Positions 14,948-26,515 are shown, counted from the stretch's first letter. The stretch is DNA of 34,322 nt from Candidatus Versatilivorator vitaminiformans (GCA_027493295.1 JAPVWS010000463.1:1-34322); one strand, 5' to 3'. Numbers and translations are program-made. The notes: generated by a model not told the origin, from the letters alone.

Positions 14948-16294
14948 TCAAACCACGAATCTCCCCGGGTTCAGGATCTCCCGGGGGTCCAGCCGGTTCT
15001 TGATCTGCCTCATCAATTTCAGGTCCTTGTATCGGTAACCCCAGGCATCGACCCGGTTTTTCAGGTCGGCGGGACCCCTTTCAATCACCACGCTGCCTCG
15101 TGCCGAATGCAACAATCCCCGCCATCTATCGATCAGCCCTGCCAGCCGCACCGCCTGAGAGGTTGAAGGATCGAGGTGACAGTAAATTCGGATTACCCCG
15201 CTTCCGGCATGGGCTCTCAAGAAGAACGGGACCTCGGTCTCGGACAAGCGCCTTTCAATCTCTTCGATCCACTGGACCAGTTGACTGGGAAGGATGTTGA
15301 CCTTGAGCTTGACGCTTTCCAGCGGCGGTTCCGCCAGGCAGAAGTGGTCCTCCCGCAAGCAGTCCCAGAGCCGGGCTTGCTCCCGCGGGTCACTGACCAG
15401 CATGTCCCCGTCCGGGCAGGAACCCCAGATCTCTTTCAATTCCTTCACCTGCCAGTCGACCGCTGATTCCAGATCGCCGAACTTGACCGCCAGGGCGTAG
15501 CCTGCGATCTTTCCGTTCCAATCCAGCTTGCGGTCAAGCCGACGCGAGGCGCCGCCGTCGAGGAATTCAACGGCAATGGGAATCAACGGGGAACGCAGCA
15601 GCTTGCTCAAGGCACTTCGCACCGGGGGGAGATTCTTGAAGAGGCCTACTACCGTCTTCTCCATGGGCGGAAGCGGCTTGAGCTTGAAGTAGAAATCGGA
15701 AAAGACGCCCAGGGTGCCGAACGAGCCTGTATAGAGCTTGCACATGTCATATCCGGTGACGTTTTTGACCACTCTCGAGCCGAAGCGTGTTTGGGAACCG
15801 TCCGCCTGGATGACACCGATTCCGAGCAGGTAATCGCGCAGGGTTCCATGGCCGAATCGACACGGTCCGCTGGCGTTGGTGGCCACCATTCCCCCCAGGG
15901 TCGTCCGCCGGTAGGCGGGCGGATCGACCGGCAGGCACAAGCGATCGGCCGCCAGCAGTTCTTGCAGCTGTTCCAGGCGGCACCCGCTCTCCACCCTCAC
16001 CACCAGGTCCTGGGGCTCGTATTCCCGGATTCGGTCCAGGCGGGTCGTTGCCAGAGCCAGATCGAAGCGCTCGGGAGGGTTCCCGAGGTCCTGGCGGCTC
16101 CCGGAACCAACAGGCACTACGGCCCAGTGCTCGCGCTGAGCCATTCGCAGCAGTTCGCTGATCTCCTCGGGTGTTCGCGGAGCGGCGGCCCGGTCGGGCC
16201 GCTTCCCCTGCACGGTGAATGCCTCCAGGCAGGAAGCAGGCAGAGCGACAGAGGCCCGGTAATGGGGCTCCGTCGCCGGGGAATCCTTCGTCAC
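14948..16294 (-). CDS. glcE: Glycolate oxidase FAD-binding subunit GlcE
   Basis: 448 residues from the chosen GTG. An FAD-binding PCMH-type domain fills the first half: TPEEISELLRMAQ, VVPVGSGSRQ, then TTLGGMVATNASGPCRFGHG and VKNVTGYDMCKLYTGSFGTLG. The shorter C-terminal part matches GlcE rather than GlcD. It forms the soluble flavin module of glycolate oxidase with GlcD and GlcF. The GTG at 16294 is preceded by GAGGT with 6-bp spacing; an in-frame ATG at 16330 (12 residues longer) has a poorer site and remains possible. The open frame reaching 16888 is only a shadow over glcD. The gap to glcD is 77 bp. Confidence 0.9.
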   Translation of the reverse strand: MTKDSPATEPHYRASVALPASCLEAFTVQGKRPDRAAAPRTPEEISELLRMAQREHWAVVPVGSGSRQDLGNPPERFDLALATTRLDRIREYEPQDLVVRVESGCRLEQLQELLAADRLCLPVDPPAYRRTTLGGMVATNASGPCRFGHGTLRDYLLGIGVIQADGSQTRFGSRVVKNVTGYDMCKLYTGSFGTLGVFSDFYFKLKPLPPMEKTVVGLFKNLPPVRSALSKLLRSPLIPIAVEFLDGGASRRLDRKLDWNGKIAGYALAVKFGDLESAVDWQVKELKEIWGSCPDGDMLVSDPREQARLWDCLREDHFCLAEPPLESVKLKVNILPSQLVQWIEEIERRLSETEVPFFLRAHAGSGVIRIYCHLDPSTSQAVRLAGLIDRWRGLLHSARGSVVIERGPADLKNRVDAWGYRYKDLKLMRQIKNRLDPREILNPGRFVV

Positions 16295-16300
16295 TGAACG

Positions 16301-16305
16301 ACCTC
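16301..16305 (-). promoter_or_regulatory. Ribosome binding site for glcE
   Basis: GAGGT on the minus strand, 6 bp upstream of the GTG at 16294; it favours this start over the ATG at 16330. Confidence 0.5.
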
Positions 16306-16371
16306 GAGATTCTGAACCCGATCCAACCATGTATGACAAACCTGTGAGGCCAGCCGTCCGGGGCAGCCCGG

Positions 16372-17871
<1,500 letters not shown>

Positions 17872-17921
17872 GATGTCGCATTATAGCCCAGCTTGGAGGC
17901 TGACACCCCGCCGGTATCGGT

Positions 17922-18845
17922 CTACAGTTCAAGCCGATTCAGGACGGCCAGGAGGAGAGACAGAGCGATTACCGCCAGGCTGACCCAGTAGAGCGCCCGC
18001 CACAACAGGTCCTGGAAAGATGTTTCCTGCCGCCGATTGGGGTTGGGCAGCGAGAAGGCCAGGGCGGCCCCTGCCAATGCTCCCCCAAAGTGGGCGGCGT
18101 TGTTGGCTCCGATGACGATGCCGAAGACGAAGGCATAGATGATCCAATGGACCAGTTGTTGTTGCAATATTCTACCCCAGGATCCCCAGCGTCGAGAGAG
18201 CACCACCGCCATGGCGATCATGCCGAAGACGGCTCCCGAGGCGCCGGCGGTCACCAGCCAGGGCGGGTAGTACCAGTTGCTGAGGACAAAGCCGATGACC
18301 CCGGTGGCCAGATAGAATACCAGGAAGCGTTCCTTGCCCAACAACTCTTCCAGCAGCGGGCCGATGAACATCAGGGCATAGGAGTTGAACAGCAGGTGAA
18401 TGATGCCGATGTGGATGAAAATGGCCGAAACCAGGCGCCACCATTGGCCCTGGGCTACCAGCCCGGCCACATCGGCTCCCCATGCCACCAGGGCCTGCTG
18501 GTTTCCCCCGGTCAGAAGCCGGCCGAAATCGGTGACCGTGCCCTGTTGCTCGGTGGCGAACATGGCCAGGAAGACGAGGAAATTGGCGGTCAGGAGCCCG
18601 TAGGAGACCGGTGTGTACTGGGGCAGGATGTTGGCCAGCAGCTTGCCCAGCCCGCTGGGTCGCCGGCGGAGCCTGGCCCCGCAGAGGGAGCACACGGACT
18701 CCTGCACGCCGACCAGAGCTCGGCAGGAGGGACACATTCTGGTGGTGACCTGGGTGCCGCGCCAGAGGTTTTTCCAGTAATCGAGCTGCTTTTCCAGTTG
18801 CTGGGCGACGATGCGCAGCTTCCAGCGCAGGCGTGGAGGCAGCAT
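17922..18845 (-). CDS. Rhomboid-family intramembrane serine protease with N-terminal zinc ribbon
   Basis: 307 residues. An N-terminal cytoplasmic zinc ribbon is made by CPSC (Cys38, 41) and CSLC (Cys52, 55). About six to seven transmembrane segments follow from ~residue 80. The catalytic pair is Ser203 in GASGAVFG and His252 in NNAAHFGG; the WWRLVSAIFIHIGIIHLLFN segment carries the conserved loop 1/TM2 residues. Rhomboids cleave membrane-protein segments inside the bilayer; the target here is unknown. It sits just upstream of glcD in the same direction and may share its transcript, though no functional link is known. A seventh TM segment near the C-terminus is suggested by WVSLAVIALSLLLAVLN. 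Start ATG at 18845. Confidence 0.94.
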   Translation of the reverse strand: MLPPRLRWKLRIVAQQLEKQLDYWKNLWRGTQVTTRMCPSCRALVGVQESVCSLCGARLRRRPSGLGKLLANILPQYTPVSYGLLTANFLVFLAMFATEQQGTVTDFGRLLTGGNQQALVAWGADVAGLVAQGQWWRLVSAIFIHIGIIHLLFNSYALMFIGPLLEELLGKERFLVFYLATGVIGFVLSNWYYPPWLVTAGASGAVFGMIAMAVVLSRRWGSWGRILQQQLVHWIIYAFVFGIVIGANNAAHFGGALAGAALAFSLPNPNRRQETSFQDLLWRALYWVSLAVIALSLLLAVLNRLEL

Positions 18846-19037
18846 GGGCAGGGTCCGTCGGGTGTTTGCCGATGTCCACGGGCCATCTTAAGGGAGCCGG
18901 CCGCTGGAGACAAGTCAGGCCCCTGCTTGCCGGCTGATTATGTCCCGCCCCCGCACTGCCGCGCGGATCATGCAGAGAGAAACAGGGACCTGTTACGAAC
19001 CTCGGAGACTGGGGCCCCCTCCGGCTCGCGGGACGCC

Positions 19038-19157
19038 GCGTTTGCCCCCCTCCGGTTCGCCTGCGGGCTGGCGCCCTTGTCTCACCGACTCCCCCCTTGA
19101 GGGGGAGTCGCAGAAGCCGAGCCGCAGGCGAAGGCTGATGCGGTGGGGGGCATACGC
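19038..19157. repeat. 120-nt palindromic (REP-like) repeat
   Basis: Three nested pairs: GCGTTTGCCCCCC (19038-19050) with GGGGGGCATACGC (19145-19157), one mismatch; TTCGCCTGCGG (19056-19066) with CCGCAGGCGAA (19122-19132), perfect; and the core GACTCCCCC (19087-19095) with GGGGGAGTC (19101-19109), perfect with a 5-nt loop. This is the form of a bacterial interspersed palindrome. No second copy is in the window, so dispersal is inferred only. Confidence 0.7.
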
Positions 19158-19399
19158 GACGCCGCAAACTTGCGGCTTCCTGAGTTGCGGCGTTTGTTTC
19201 AGGAAAGTCCGTTCCTGACGGCCCCGAAGGGGGCAGAATCCCCGGTAGGTGAGGGACGATCACAGGACTCACCCGACGGGCCCAAAGCAAATCCGGGCCG
19301 CACTACAGGTGAAAAGCTGTTATCATCCTGAGGCGTTTTGGCCCGTCAGCTTTGAGATCGGAGGGTCGTCCGGCAGTCCAACCGGGGCGGCCCTGTCGC

Positions 19400-19405
19400 A
19401 GGAGG
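19400..19405 (+). promoter_or_regulatory. Ribosome binding site for ribH
   Basis: AGGAGG, a full consensus site, 6 bp before the GTG at 19412. It settles the ribH start; an upstream in-frame TTG at 19352 would overrun this site. Confidence 0.8.
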
Positions 19406-19411
19406 CGCAAC

Positions 19412-19900
19412 GTGGTAAACACGATCCAGGGAAACCTGAATGCCGCGGGGCTCAGCTTTGCCATCGTGCTGAGCCGCTTCAACGATTTTGTGACCCACCG
19501 GCTGCTGGAAGGCGCTCTGGATGCGCTGACTCGAACCGGTGCGGCTGAGGGCGATATCGACGTGATCAAGGTGCCCGGATCTTTCGAGATCCCTCTGGCT
19601 GCCAAGAAGGCTGCAGCCAGCGGAAGGTACCACGGGGTGATCTGCCTGGGGACACTGATTCAGGGAGAAACCCCTCACTTCACCTATATCTGCAACGAGG
19701 TGACCAAGGGAATTGGGTCGGTCTCCCTGGACTCGGAGGTGCCGGTGGCCTTCGGCGTGGTTACGGCGGATAGCGTGGAACAAGCCATCGACCGTGCGGG
19801 GCTCAAGTCCGGCAACAAGGGATACGAGGCGGCCATGTCGGCCGTCGAAATGGCCAATCTTCTGAAGGAACTTGCCCGGATTTCTCACCAGGGGGCGTGA
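19412..19900 (+). CDS. ribH: 6,7-dimethyl-8-ribityllumazine synthase (RibH)
   Basis: 162 residues, normal for RibH, which joins 5-amino-6-ribitylaminouracil with dihydroxybutanone phosphate in the penultimate step of riboflavin synthesis. Landmarks: [19 protein letters not shown] near the N-terminus (substrate-binding Phe/Asn loop), [28 protein letters not shown] with the catalytic His in [19 protein letters not shown] and [14 protein letters not shown] at the C-terminus. It starts at GTG behind a perfect AGGAGG. First gene of the large plus-strand cluster; nusB follows after 102 bp, the common ribH-nusB order. No other riboflavin genes are in the window. Confidence 0.96.
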   Translation: MVNTIQGNLNAAGLSFAIVLSRFNDFVTHRLLEGALDALTRTGAAEGDIDVIKVPGSFEIPLAAKKAAASGRYHGVICLGTLIQGETPHFTYICNEVTKGIGSVSLDSEVPVAFGVVTADSVEQAIDRAGLKSGNKGYEAAMSAVEMANLLKELARISHQGA

Positions 19901-20002
19901 TCAAGGCGCAGGAATTTTGCCCTCAGCGCGTGCTCGCGACCGAAGAGCGCAACGGGCTAGGATAGCACGATTTTCCGGAGCGGCTCTTGAGGACATCGAT
20001 CC

Positions 20003-20431
20003 ATGGGCGGACGAAGGCAGGGGCGAGAGCATGCGCTGCAGATGCTGTTTCAATGGGATCTGTCCAAGGCGTCTTTCAAAGATGTCCGCAGGACCTTCTG
20101 GACCCTGAACCGGGATTCCGAGGCTGATTCCCGAGCCTTCGCCGACCATCTCGCCGGCGGCACCGTCCGCCATATCGCTCAGATCGACGTTCTGCTGGCC
20201 CGCCACGCCGACCATTGGCGTCTTCCCCGCATGGCCACTGTCGACAGGAATGTCCTCCGGCTGGCCACCTTCGAGTTGTTGTACGAGACCCAAACCCCCA
20301 GGGTGGTTGCCATCAATGAAGCCCTGGAGATTGCCCGCCGGTTCAGCACCTCGGAGGCTATCCAGTTCGTTAACGGCATCCTGGACAGTATCCACAAGGA
20401 AGTTGCAACCGAGGGGGGCAGGGAGCCTTGA
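20003..20431 (+). CDS. nusB: Transcription antitermination factor NusB
   Basis: 142 residues, all-helical NusB family. [18 protein letters not shown] is the N-terminal signature and [15 protein letters not shown] plus [26 protein letters not shown] the C-terminal one. It binds boxA RNA with NusE (S10) and promotes antitermination, chiefly on rRNA operons. The start ATG at 20003 has GAGGA about 9 bp upstream. Its stop overlaps the TTG start of lysS by 4 bp (TTGA), implying translational coupling. Confidence 0.95.
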   Translation: MGGRRQGREHALQMLFQWDLSKASFKDVRRTFWTLNRDSEADSRAFADHLAGGTVRHIAQIDVLLARHADHWRLPRMATVDRNVLRLATFELLYETQTPRVVAINEALEIARRFSTSEAIQFVNGILDSIHKEVATEGGREP

Positions 20432-21972
20432 GCCCATCCAAGACCGAGCAGACTCTTGTCGCTCAACGATACGCCAAGCTGGAAAAGATCAGGGCTCTGG
20501 GCTGCCCCGTCTACCCGAACGCCTATTCCTCCACCCATTCTCTGCGGCAGGTCCTCGAGCAGCACCGGAATTCGTCCAAGGAAGAGTTGGAATCCCAGTC
20601 CGTCACCGTGCGCGTCTGCGGCCGGGTGGTGGCCATTCGCGGCAAGGGGAAGGTCGGTTTCCTGAACCTGTCCGACGGTGAGCACCGCTTGCAGGCATAC
20701 GTTCGCCGAGACGCCGTAGGCGAACGTCTTTTTGAACTCTACAGGCTCCTGGATGTCGGAGACTTCCTGGGCGTCGAGGGATATCTGTTTCGAACCCGGA
20801 CCGGCGAGCTCACCGTTCATGCCACCGGCATGGAATTTCTGGCCAAGTCTTTGCTGCCGCTGCCGGAGAAGTGGCATGGGCTCACCGACATCGAAATCCG
20901 CTATCGGCAGCGCTACCTGGACCTCATCGCCAACCCGGGCGCGCGGGAGGTCTTTGTCACCCGCAGCCGGATCATCAGGGGCATTCGAGACTATCTGGAT
21001 GAGAGGGGCTACGTCGAAGTGGAAACTCCCATGATGCAACCGGTAGCCGGTGGAGCCACTGCGCGTCCCTTCCGCACCTTTCACAATGCGCACGGTATGC
21101 CGCTGTATCTCAGAGTTGCACCGGAACTCTACCTGAAGCGACTGATCGTGGGGCAACTGGAAAGGGTCTACGAGATCAACCGGAATTTTCGCAACGAGGG
21201 AATTTCAACCCAGCACAACCCTGAATTCACCATGCTGGAGTTCTATCAGTCTTACAGCGACTATCGCGAACTGATGGACCTGACCGAGGACCTGTTGAAA
21301 CGACTGGCCCATGAGATTCTGGGAAGTCCGGAATTCGAGTTCAACGGAGTTCGGATTTGCCTGCAAACCTGGTCCCGCTACTCCATGAAGGAATCCATCC
21401 GGAAGTTCTGGCCGGGCGATGCCTTGCCGGTTCCTCGGTCCGAGGAACTGGAATCACTGGCAGATCTGACCCGGTTGTGCCGGAGTTGGAACGACTATGC
21501 GTCTTCCAGCGGTCTCGAGCCGGTGAACTGCAAACCGGGGGACTCCAGAGGTCTGATCTGGGCGAGCCTGTTCGATGCGGTGGTGGAAAGGCACCTGATT
21601 CAGCCGACCATCATCTACGACTATCCGCTTGAGCTTTCCCCTCTCAGCAAGACCAAGCCCGAGGACCCCTCGCTGGTGGAACGGTTCGAGCTCTACATCG
21701 GAGGGATGGAAATCGCCAACGCCTACAGCGAGCTCAATGATCCCGAGGAGCAGAAGCGACGCTTCGAGGCTCAGGCGGTCGAACGTGACAAGGGGGACGA
21801 GGAAGCCCACCAGATGGATGAGGACTACGTCAGAGCTCTTCGTTACGGGATGCCTCCCACCGCCGGGGAGGGGATCGGCATCGATCGGCTCACCATGCTC
21901 TTTACCGATTCGGATTCCATCCGGGATGTCATTCTCTTTCCCCTGTTGCGTCCGGAAAAGAAGCGCCCATGA
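20428..21972 (+). CDS. lysS: Lysyl-tRNA synthetase, class II
   Basis: 514 residues. N-terminal OB-fold anticodon-binding domain (~55-165, with [21 protein letters not shown]). The class II catalytic core begins with [13 protein letters not shown] and motif 1 ([22 protein letters not shown]). Motif 2 is [14 protein letters not shown] near 248 and motif 3 [12 protein letters not shown] from ~480. It charges tRNA-Lys. The [15 protein letters not shown] segment before motif 3 is typical of bacterial LysS. The start is an unusual TTG at 20428, overlapping the nusB stop; reading from there gives the expected N-terminus, and no later start keeps the OB domain whole. Its own stop overlaps the lolC ATG by 4 bp. 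Confidence 0.96.
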   Translation: MSPSKTEQTLVAQRYAKLEKIRALGCPVYPNAYSSTHSLRQVLEQHRNSSKEELESQSVTVRVCGRVVAIRGKGKVGFLNLSDGEHRLQAYVRRDAVGERLFELYRLLDVGDFLGVEGYLFRTRTGELTVHATGMEFLAKSLLPLPEKWHGLTDIEIRYRQRYLDLIANPGAREVFVTRSRIIRGIRDYLDERGYVEVETPMMQPVAGGATARPFRTFHNAHGMPLYLRVAPELYLKRLIVGQLERVYEINRNFRNEGISTQHNPEFTMLEFYQSYSDYRELMDLTEDLLKRLAHEILGSPEFEFNGVRICLQTWSRYSMKESIRKFWPGDALPVPRSEELESLADLTRLCRSWNDYASSSGLEPVNCKPGDSRGLIWASLFDAVVERHLIQPTIIYDYPLELSPLSKTKPEDPSLVERFELYIGGMEIANAYSELNDPEEQKRRFEAQAVERDKGDEEAHQMDEDYVRALRYGMPPTAGEGIGIDRLTMLFTDSDSIRDVILFPLLRPEKKRP

Positions 21973-23207
21973 AGACGTTTGAGTGGTTTGTGGCCTGGCG
22001 TTATCTTCGGGCCCGCCGCAAGCAGACGGTCATCTCCGTGGTGACCCTGATTTCCATCCTGGGTGTGACGGCAGGGGTGGCCGCCATGGTCGTGGCCCTG
22101 TCCATCAGTTCCGGATTCCGGGAGAATCTGCAGGACAAGCTGCTCAGGGGCACCGCCCATCTCAACGTCAAACCGGTCCTCGGCAGTGAGGGCATCGGGA
22201 ATCCTGAGGAACTGACCTCCAGGATTCGAGAGGTTCCGGGCATCCGCAGCGCTTCGGCCGCCTTGTACGGGCCGGTGCTCATGAGCACGGGTTCGCGTCA
22301 GGACGGTGTCATGCTCAAGGGCATTGCGGTCGACGATCCTCTGGTGCGGGGCCAATTCTTCCAGGTTCTCCAAGGGGATCTGGAGGGGCTGGCCGGTAGC
22401 GAAGAGGGTCCCATGGAAGACCACTTGGCGGTCGGGGTCGACCTGGCCGAACGCTTGGGCCTTCTGATCGGGGATACGGTCAGCGTGTTCAGCGATGAGA
22501 CCTCCCTGACCCCGCTGGGCGAGTTTCCCCTCAGGCGGCGGTTCAAGGTGGTTGCCATCTATCAGTCGGGACTGTACGACTTCGATGCCCAATGGGCGTT
22601 TACCGCGCTTGCCTCGGCCCAGAGAGCCCTGGGGACCGGCCGGCGGGTCTCGGTAATCGAGTGCCGAGTGGAGGACATCTACCAGGTCGACCGCATCGCT
22701 CTGCAGATCAAGCAGGTCCTGGGCGCAGGGTTTGAGACCATCGACTGGAAGGAGCTGAACCGCCCCGTCTTTGAGGCGCTACGGCTGGAGAGGCTGGTGA
22801 TGGTCGTGACCATCGGACTGATAGTCTTTGTGGCGGCCTTGAATATCGTCACGACCCTTACCATGATGGTCATGGAAAAGACCAGGGACATCGCCGTGCT
22901 GATGTCCCTGGGAGCAACCCGAAAAGCCATCCGAGAAATCTTTGTCCTTCAAGGGGTGACCATAGGGATCGTCGGTTCTTTCTGGGGGCTGATCCTGGGC
23001 TACACCCTCTGCTGGATTTGTGATCGTTACCGGTTGATCCGGTTGCAAGCCGATATCTATTCCATGACTCACGTTCCCTTCAACCTGTCTGTGGCTGACG
23101 GAGTCGTGGTGGCGGCTTCCGCCATCATGGTCAGCTTTGTGGCTACCCTCTATCCCTCGGGGAGGGCGGCGGAATTGAACCCGGTAGAGGCGTTGCGCTA
23201 TGAGTAG
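21969..23207 (+). CDS. lolC: Lipoprotein-releasing ABC transporter permease, LolC/LolE family
   Basis: 412 residues. The N-terminus [20 protein letters not shown] leads into TM1 ([21 protein letters not shown]), a large periplasmic domain (~45-270), and three C-terminal TM segments of the FtsX type, with [30 protein letters not shown] in parts. This is the LolCE layout: the complex extracts mature lipoproteins from the inner membrane and hands them to LolA. Only one permease gene is present, so it may work as a homodimer (LolF-like situation) or pair with a LolE elsewhere. The ATG overlaps the lysS stop (ATGA) and the 3' end overlaps lolD by 8 bp. Confidence 0.93.
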   Translation: MKTFEWFVAWRYLRARRKQTVISVVTLISILGVTAGVAAMVVALSISSGFRENLQDKLLRGTAHLNVKPVLGSEGIGNPEELTSRIREVPGIRSASAALYGPVLMSTGSRQDGVMLKGIAVDDPLVRGQFFQVLQGDLEGLAGSEEGPMEDHLAVGVDLAERLGLLIGDTVSVFSDETSLTPLGEFPLRRRFKVVAIYQSGLYDFDAQWAFTALASAQRALGTGRRVSVIECRVEDIYQVDRIALQIKQVLGAGFETIDWKELNRPVFEALRLERLVMVVTIGLIVFVAALNIVTTLTMMVMEKTRDIAVLMSLGATRKAIREIFVLQGVTIGIVGSFWGLILGYTLCWICDRYRLIRLQADIYSMTHVPFNLSVADGVVVAASAIMVSFVATLYPSGRAAELNPVEALRYE

Positions 23208-24003
23208 CGGTTCACCCCGGCCGACTTCCGGGAAAACGGCCGAATCGGTCCATGGCTCCGACGCCCACCCTGGAGCAGGCTCCCGGTCGGCCCACACCGT
23301 CGTTGAGTCCCGGGGCTCGCCACCTGCCGTTGAAGTCCGGGATCTGGACAAGTTCTATTTCATGCCGGGCCAGCGCCTGGAAGTGCTGAAGGGGCTGAAC
23401 CTGACGGTCGGTCCGGGTGAATTGGTTGCGGTGGTCGGCCAGTCGGGTTCCGGCAAGAGCACGCTGCTCCATATTCTGGGTGCCTTGGACCGTCCCACAA
23501 GCGGGTCGGTCCGATTCGGGGGCGATGACCTTCAGGGCCTGGACGCCGAAGGCCTGGCGCAATTTCGGAGGTCCTCGGTGGGGTTTGTCTTTCAGTTTCA
23601 CAATCTGCTTCCCGAATTCTCGGCGCTGGAGAACGTCAGCATGCCGCAAAGGATTGCCGGCGCCTACCGGGACGAACGGACAGGGAGGGAAATGCTTGCC
23701 CTGGTGGGTCTGGAAGCCCGGATGCATCATCGTCCGGGGGAGTTGTCGGGAGGCGAGCAGCAGCGGGTTGCCATCGCCCGAGCCCTGGTGAATCAGCCTC
23801 GATTGGTGCTGGCCGACGAGCCGACCGGAAACCTCGATAGCCGAACAGGGACAAGGGTTTTCGAGCTTTTTCGCGAGATCCAACGCGACAAAAAACATAC
23901 TTCCATCGTTGTCACGCACAATGCTAGAATAGCCACCAAGTGCGACCGAATTCTGAAGCTGGAGAACGGCAGCCTGGAAGCCGTCAGCGGTACTCATGTT
24001 TGA
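23200..24003 (+). CDS. lolD: Lipoprotein-releasing ABC transporter ATP-binding protein LolD
   Basis: 267 residues. Walker A GQSGSGKST at 80-88, Q-loop FQFHNLLPEFSALENV, signature LSGGEQQRVAIARAL, Walker B LVLADEPTGNLD, and the H-loop in VVTHN. It powers lipoprotein extraction with the LolC-type partner encoded just upstream. Odd: about 40 extra residues (Ser/Gly/Pro/His-rich) precede the usual LolD start at AVEVRDLDKFY. No in-frame ATG, GTG or TTG near that point offers a shorter start, so the tail may be real. The ATG overlaps the lolC end by 8 bp and the stop overlaps the clpC start by 8 bp. Confidence 0.94.
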   Translation: MSSGSPRPTSGKTAESVHGSDAHPGAGSRSAHTVVESRGSPPAVEVRDLDKFYFMPGQRLEVLKGLNLTVGPGELVAVVGQSGSGKSTLLHILGALDRPTSGSVRFGGDDLQGLDAEGLAQFRRSSVGFVFQFHNLLPEFSALENVSMPQRIAGAYRDERTGREMLALVGLEARMHHRPGELSGGEQQRVAIARALVNQPRLVLADEPTGNLDSRTGTRVFELFREIQRDKKHTSIVVTHNARIATKCDRILKLENGSLEAVSGTHV

Positions 24004-26434
24004 GAGATACACCGAAAAAGCCAGAAGGGTTATCTTTTTCGCTCGGTACGAAGCCAGCCAATTCGGAAGCCCCTCCATCGAGACCGAACACCTCCTCCTG
24101 GGTCTGATGCGGGAAGACAAGAGCCTGACCAATCGCTTTCTGCGCTCTCACTCTTCCATCGATTCCATCAAGAAAGACATTGAGGGGCGAACCATTATTC
24201 GGGAGAAGGTGCCGACATCGATAGACCTTCCCCTGAGTACGGAATGCAAGCGAATACTCACCTTTGCGGCCGACGAGGCTGAACGTCTGCGCCACCGCCA
24301 TATCGGAACCGAACACCTGCTTTTGGGGATTCTTCGCGAAGACAAGTGCCTGGCAGCGGAGATTCTGCATGAACGAGGGCTGAAGTTGAATTCGATCCGA
24401 GAGGAACTGAGTCGCACACATTCGGAGAAACCCGTGGTCAGCCGGTCCAAGGAAACGCCGCTACTGTCGGAATTCAGTCGAGACTTGACCCAGTTGGCCG
24501 TTGAGAGCACTTTGGATCCTCTGGTGGGGCGGGAGAACGAGATTGAACGGGTGATCCAGATCCTCTGTCGGCGCACCAAGAACAATCCGGTTCTGATCGG
24601 CGAGCCCGGCGTCGGCAAGACGGCCATCGTCGAGGGCCTGGCGCAACGAATCGTCGAGAACGAGGTCCCCAGCTATCTGGCCGACAAGCGAATTCTGGCT
24701 CTCGATCTTTCCCTGATCGTGGCCGGCACCAAGTACCGGGGTCAGTTCGAGGAACGACTGAAGACGATCATGAAGGAGCTGATTGAGAATCGGAATGCGA
24801 TCGTGTTCGTGGATGAGCTGCATACCCTGGTGGGCGCCGGGTCGGCAGAGGGGTCGCTGGACGCCGCCAACATCCTGAAACCGGCATTGAGCCGCGGCGA
24901 GATCCAGTGCATCGGCGCCAGCACGCCGTCAGAGTTCCGCAAGTCCATCGAAAAGGACAGATCGCTGGAACGACGGTTTCAGGCCGTCAAGGTTCCGCCT
25001 CCCACCGAAGAGGAGGCGGTGCGTATTCTCAACGGGGTCAAGGAGCGCTACGAAAAGTTTCACATGTTGAGCTATGACTCGGCGGCTATCGAAACCGCCG
25101 TCTATCAGGCCAATCGCTACATTCCGGATCGTTTCCTGCCGGACAAGGCCATCGATTTGATCGATGAGGCCGGAGCCAGGGTCAAGCTGCGCCAGGATAG
25201 CCTTCCCAAGGAGATGACGGAGATACAGAAGAAGATCAAGGTGATCGTGGCTCGCATGGAATCGGCCATCTCCAACCATGAGTTCGAGAAGGCGGAGATT
25301 TATCGCAACGAGGAGCGCATTGCCCTGGAACACCTGCGGTCGATTCAGGAAAAATTCAATCTGGACGACTCCGGCGGCGGCACGGTGACCAGGGAAGACA
25401 TCGAGAGCGTTGTCGCCAAGTGGACTGGCATTCCCGTGACGGCCATCAAGGAAGAGGAGATGGCCAAGCTGATGCGCATCGAGGAAGAGCTTCACAAGCG
25501 CGTCATCAGCCAGGACAAGGCCATTGGAGCCCTGGCCAGGGCCATACGCAGGTCTCGGGCCGGACTCAAGAGTCCCAACCGTCCGGTGGGTTCCTTTCTG
25601 TTCCTCGGTCCTACCGGCGTGGGCAAGACCGAGGTGGCCCGCTCCCTGGCGCACTTCCTGTTCGGCACCGAGAAGGCTCTGATCCGGTTTGACATGTCGG
25701 AGTACATGGAGAAGCACTCGGTCTCCAAGTTCATCGGTTCACCGCCGGGGTACGTGGGGTATGAAGAGGGAGGGCAACTGACGGAGCGGGTCAAGAGGGC
25801 CCCCTATTCCATCATCCTGCTCGACGAGATCGAAAAATCCCACCAGGATCTGTTCAACATCCTGCTCCAGGTTTTCGAGGACGGACAGCTTACCGACGGG
25901 CTCGGCAATACGGTCGACTTCAAGAACACCATCATCATCATGACCTCCAACCTGGGGGCGCGGTTCCTGGAGAAGAAACATCAGCTCGGGTTTCACGGCA
26001 CCAACCGGGAGGTAAACGAGGCCAGGATGGAGGAGATGGTTCTATCCGAGGTCAAGAAGGCTTTCAACCCGGAATTCATCAACCGCCTGGATGAGGTCAT
26101 CGTCTTCAATTCGCTGACTGACGACGACCTGGAGAAGATCGTCGAGTTGTTGGTGAATCAGATCAATGCCAGCATGGTGGCCAAGAACGTCAAGATCTCC
26201 CTAACCCCCGACGCCACGCGTTGGATCCTTGAAAAAACCTGCCATGACCGATCTTACGGGGCCAGGCCTCTCCGTCGGGCCCTGCAACGGTACGTAGAGG
26301 ACCCGTTGTCCGAAGCCCTCATTCAGGGTGATGTCGAGCCGGGCTCTGAAATCGAGATCTACGAGGTGGATAAGGGCCTTTACTATCGGGATCTGAAAAA
26401 AACAATCATTGAGACCTCTCTGCTATACAAATAA
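23996..26434 (+). CDS. clpC: ClpC-type AAA+ ATPase, Clp protease ATP-binding subunit
   Basis: 812 residues. Double Clp-N repeat domain ~1-140 ([13 protein letters not shown] and [13 protein letters not shown]). First AAA+ module with Walker [10 protein letters not shown] at 202-210. A UVR-like coiled middle with [11 protein letters not shown], the mark of ClpC rather than ClpA or ClpB. Second AAA+ module with GPTGVGKTE at 538-546. An LGF tripeptide at 664-666 matches the loop used to dock on ClpP, so it should unfold proteins for ClpP degradation. No McsA/McsB or ClpP gene is nearby. It is translationally tied to lolD by an 8-bp overlap and precedes bamA by 86 bp, so it sits inside an envelope-assembly cluster. 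Confidence 0.94.
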   Translation: MFERYTEKARRVIFFARYEASQFGSPSIETEHLLLGLMREDKSLTNRFLRSHSSIDSIKKDIEGRTIIREKVPTSIDLPLSTECKRILTFAADEAERLRHRHIGTEHLLLGILREDKCLAAEILHERGLKLNSIREELSRTHSEKPVVSRSKETPLLSEFSRDLTQLAVESTLDPLVGRENEIERVIQILCRRTKNNPVLIGEPGVGKTAIVEGLAQRIVENEVPSYLADKRILALDLSLIVAGTKYRGQFEERLKTIMKELIENRNAIVFVDELHTLVGAGSAEGSLDAANILKPALSRGEIQCIGASTPSEFRKSIEKDRSLERRFQAVKVPPPTEEEAVRILNGVKERYEKFHMLSYDSAAIETAVYQANRYIPDRFLPDKAIDLIDEAGARVKLRQDSLPKEMTEIQKKIKVIVARMESAISNHEFEKAEIYRNEERIALEHLRSIQEKFNLDDSGGGTVTREDIESVVAKWTGIPVTAIKEEEMAKLMRIEEELHKRVISQDKAIGALARAIRRSRAGLKSPNRPVGSFLFLGPTGVGKTEVARSLAHFLFGTEKALIRFDMSEYMEKHSVSKFIGSPPGYVGYEEGGQLTERVKRAPYSIILLDEIEKSHQDLFNILLQVFEDGQLTDGLGNTVDFKNTIIIMTSNLGARFLEKKHQLGFHGTNREVNEARMEEMVLSEVKKAFNPEFINRLDEVIVFNSLTDDDLEKIVELLVNQINASMVAKNVKISLTPDATRWILEKTCHDRSYGARPLRRALQRYVEDPLSEALIQGDVEPGSEIEIYEVDKGLYYRDLKKTIIETSLLYK

Positions 26435-26510
26435 TTCCCCCCAATCTGCATCCTACATTCGTTCCTAAGGGCTTCCGGCAATGATGTATTTTCTCGTTCA
26501 GCCGCGTGGT

Positions 26511-26515
26511 GGAGG
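26511..26515 (+). promoter_or_regulatory. Ribosome binding site for bamA
   Basis: GGAGG with a 5-bp spacing to the ATG at 26521. It favours that start over the in-frame GTG at 26506, which would also add residues ahead of the signal peptide. Confidence 0.65.

Larger units (their letters stand above)
18846..19411. other. Gene-free divergent region upstream of rhomboid and ribH, rich in RNA/DNA hairpins
   Basis: 566 bp with no credible gene. It carries a 120-nt palindromic repeat (19038-19157), then short hairpins at 19161-19176 (GCCGC/GCGGC), 19248-19273 (GGTGAG/CTCACC) and a GCCCC-GAA-GGGGGC stem near 19221-19234. It must hold the promoter of the ribH cluster. I looked for an FMN (RFN) riboswitch because ribH follows, but its conserved core is not there. 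Confidence 0.65.

Noticed and set aside
19196-19290. RNase P RNA, because of AGGAAAGTCC
   Set aside because: The short match lacks the surrounding P4 sequence and the distal ACAGAAA-type partner, and the region is too short.
19158-19411. FMN (RFN) riboswitch upstream of ribH
   Set aside because: The gene context is right, and there is G-rich, GGCAGAAT-like sequence, but the conserved RFN core elements and closing stem are not present in order.
19901-20002. Possible small repeat or RNA between ribH and nusB (GGCGCAGGAATTTTGCCCT)
   Set aside because: Only one copy in the window and no clear fold; nothing to support a call.
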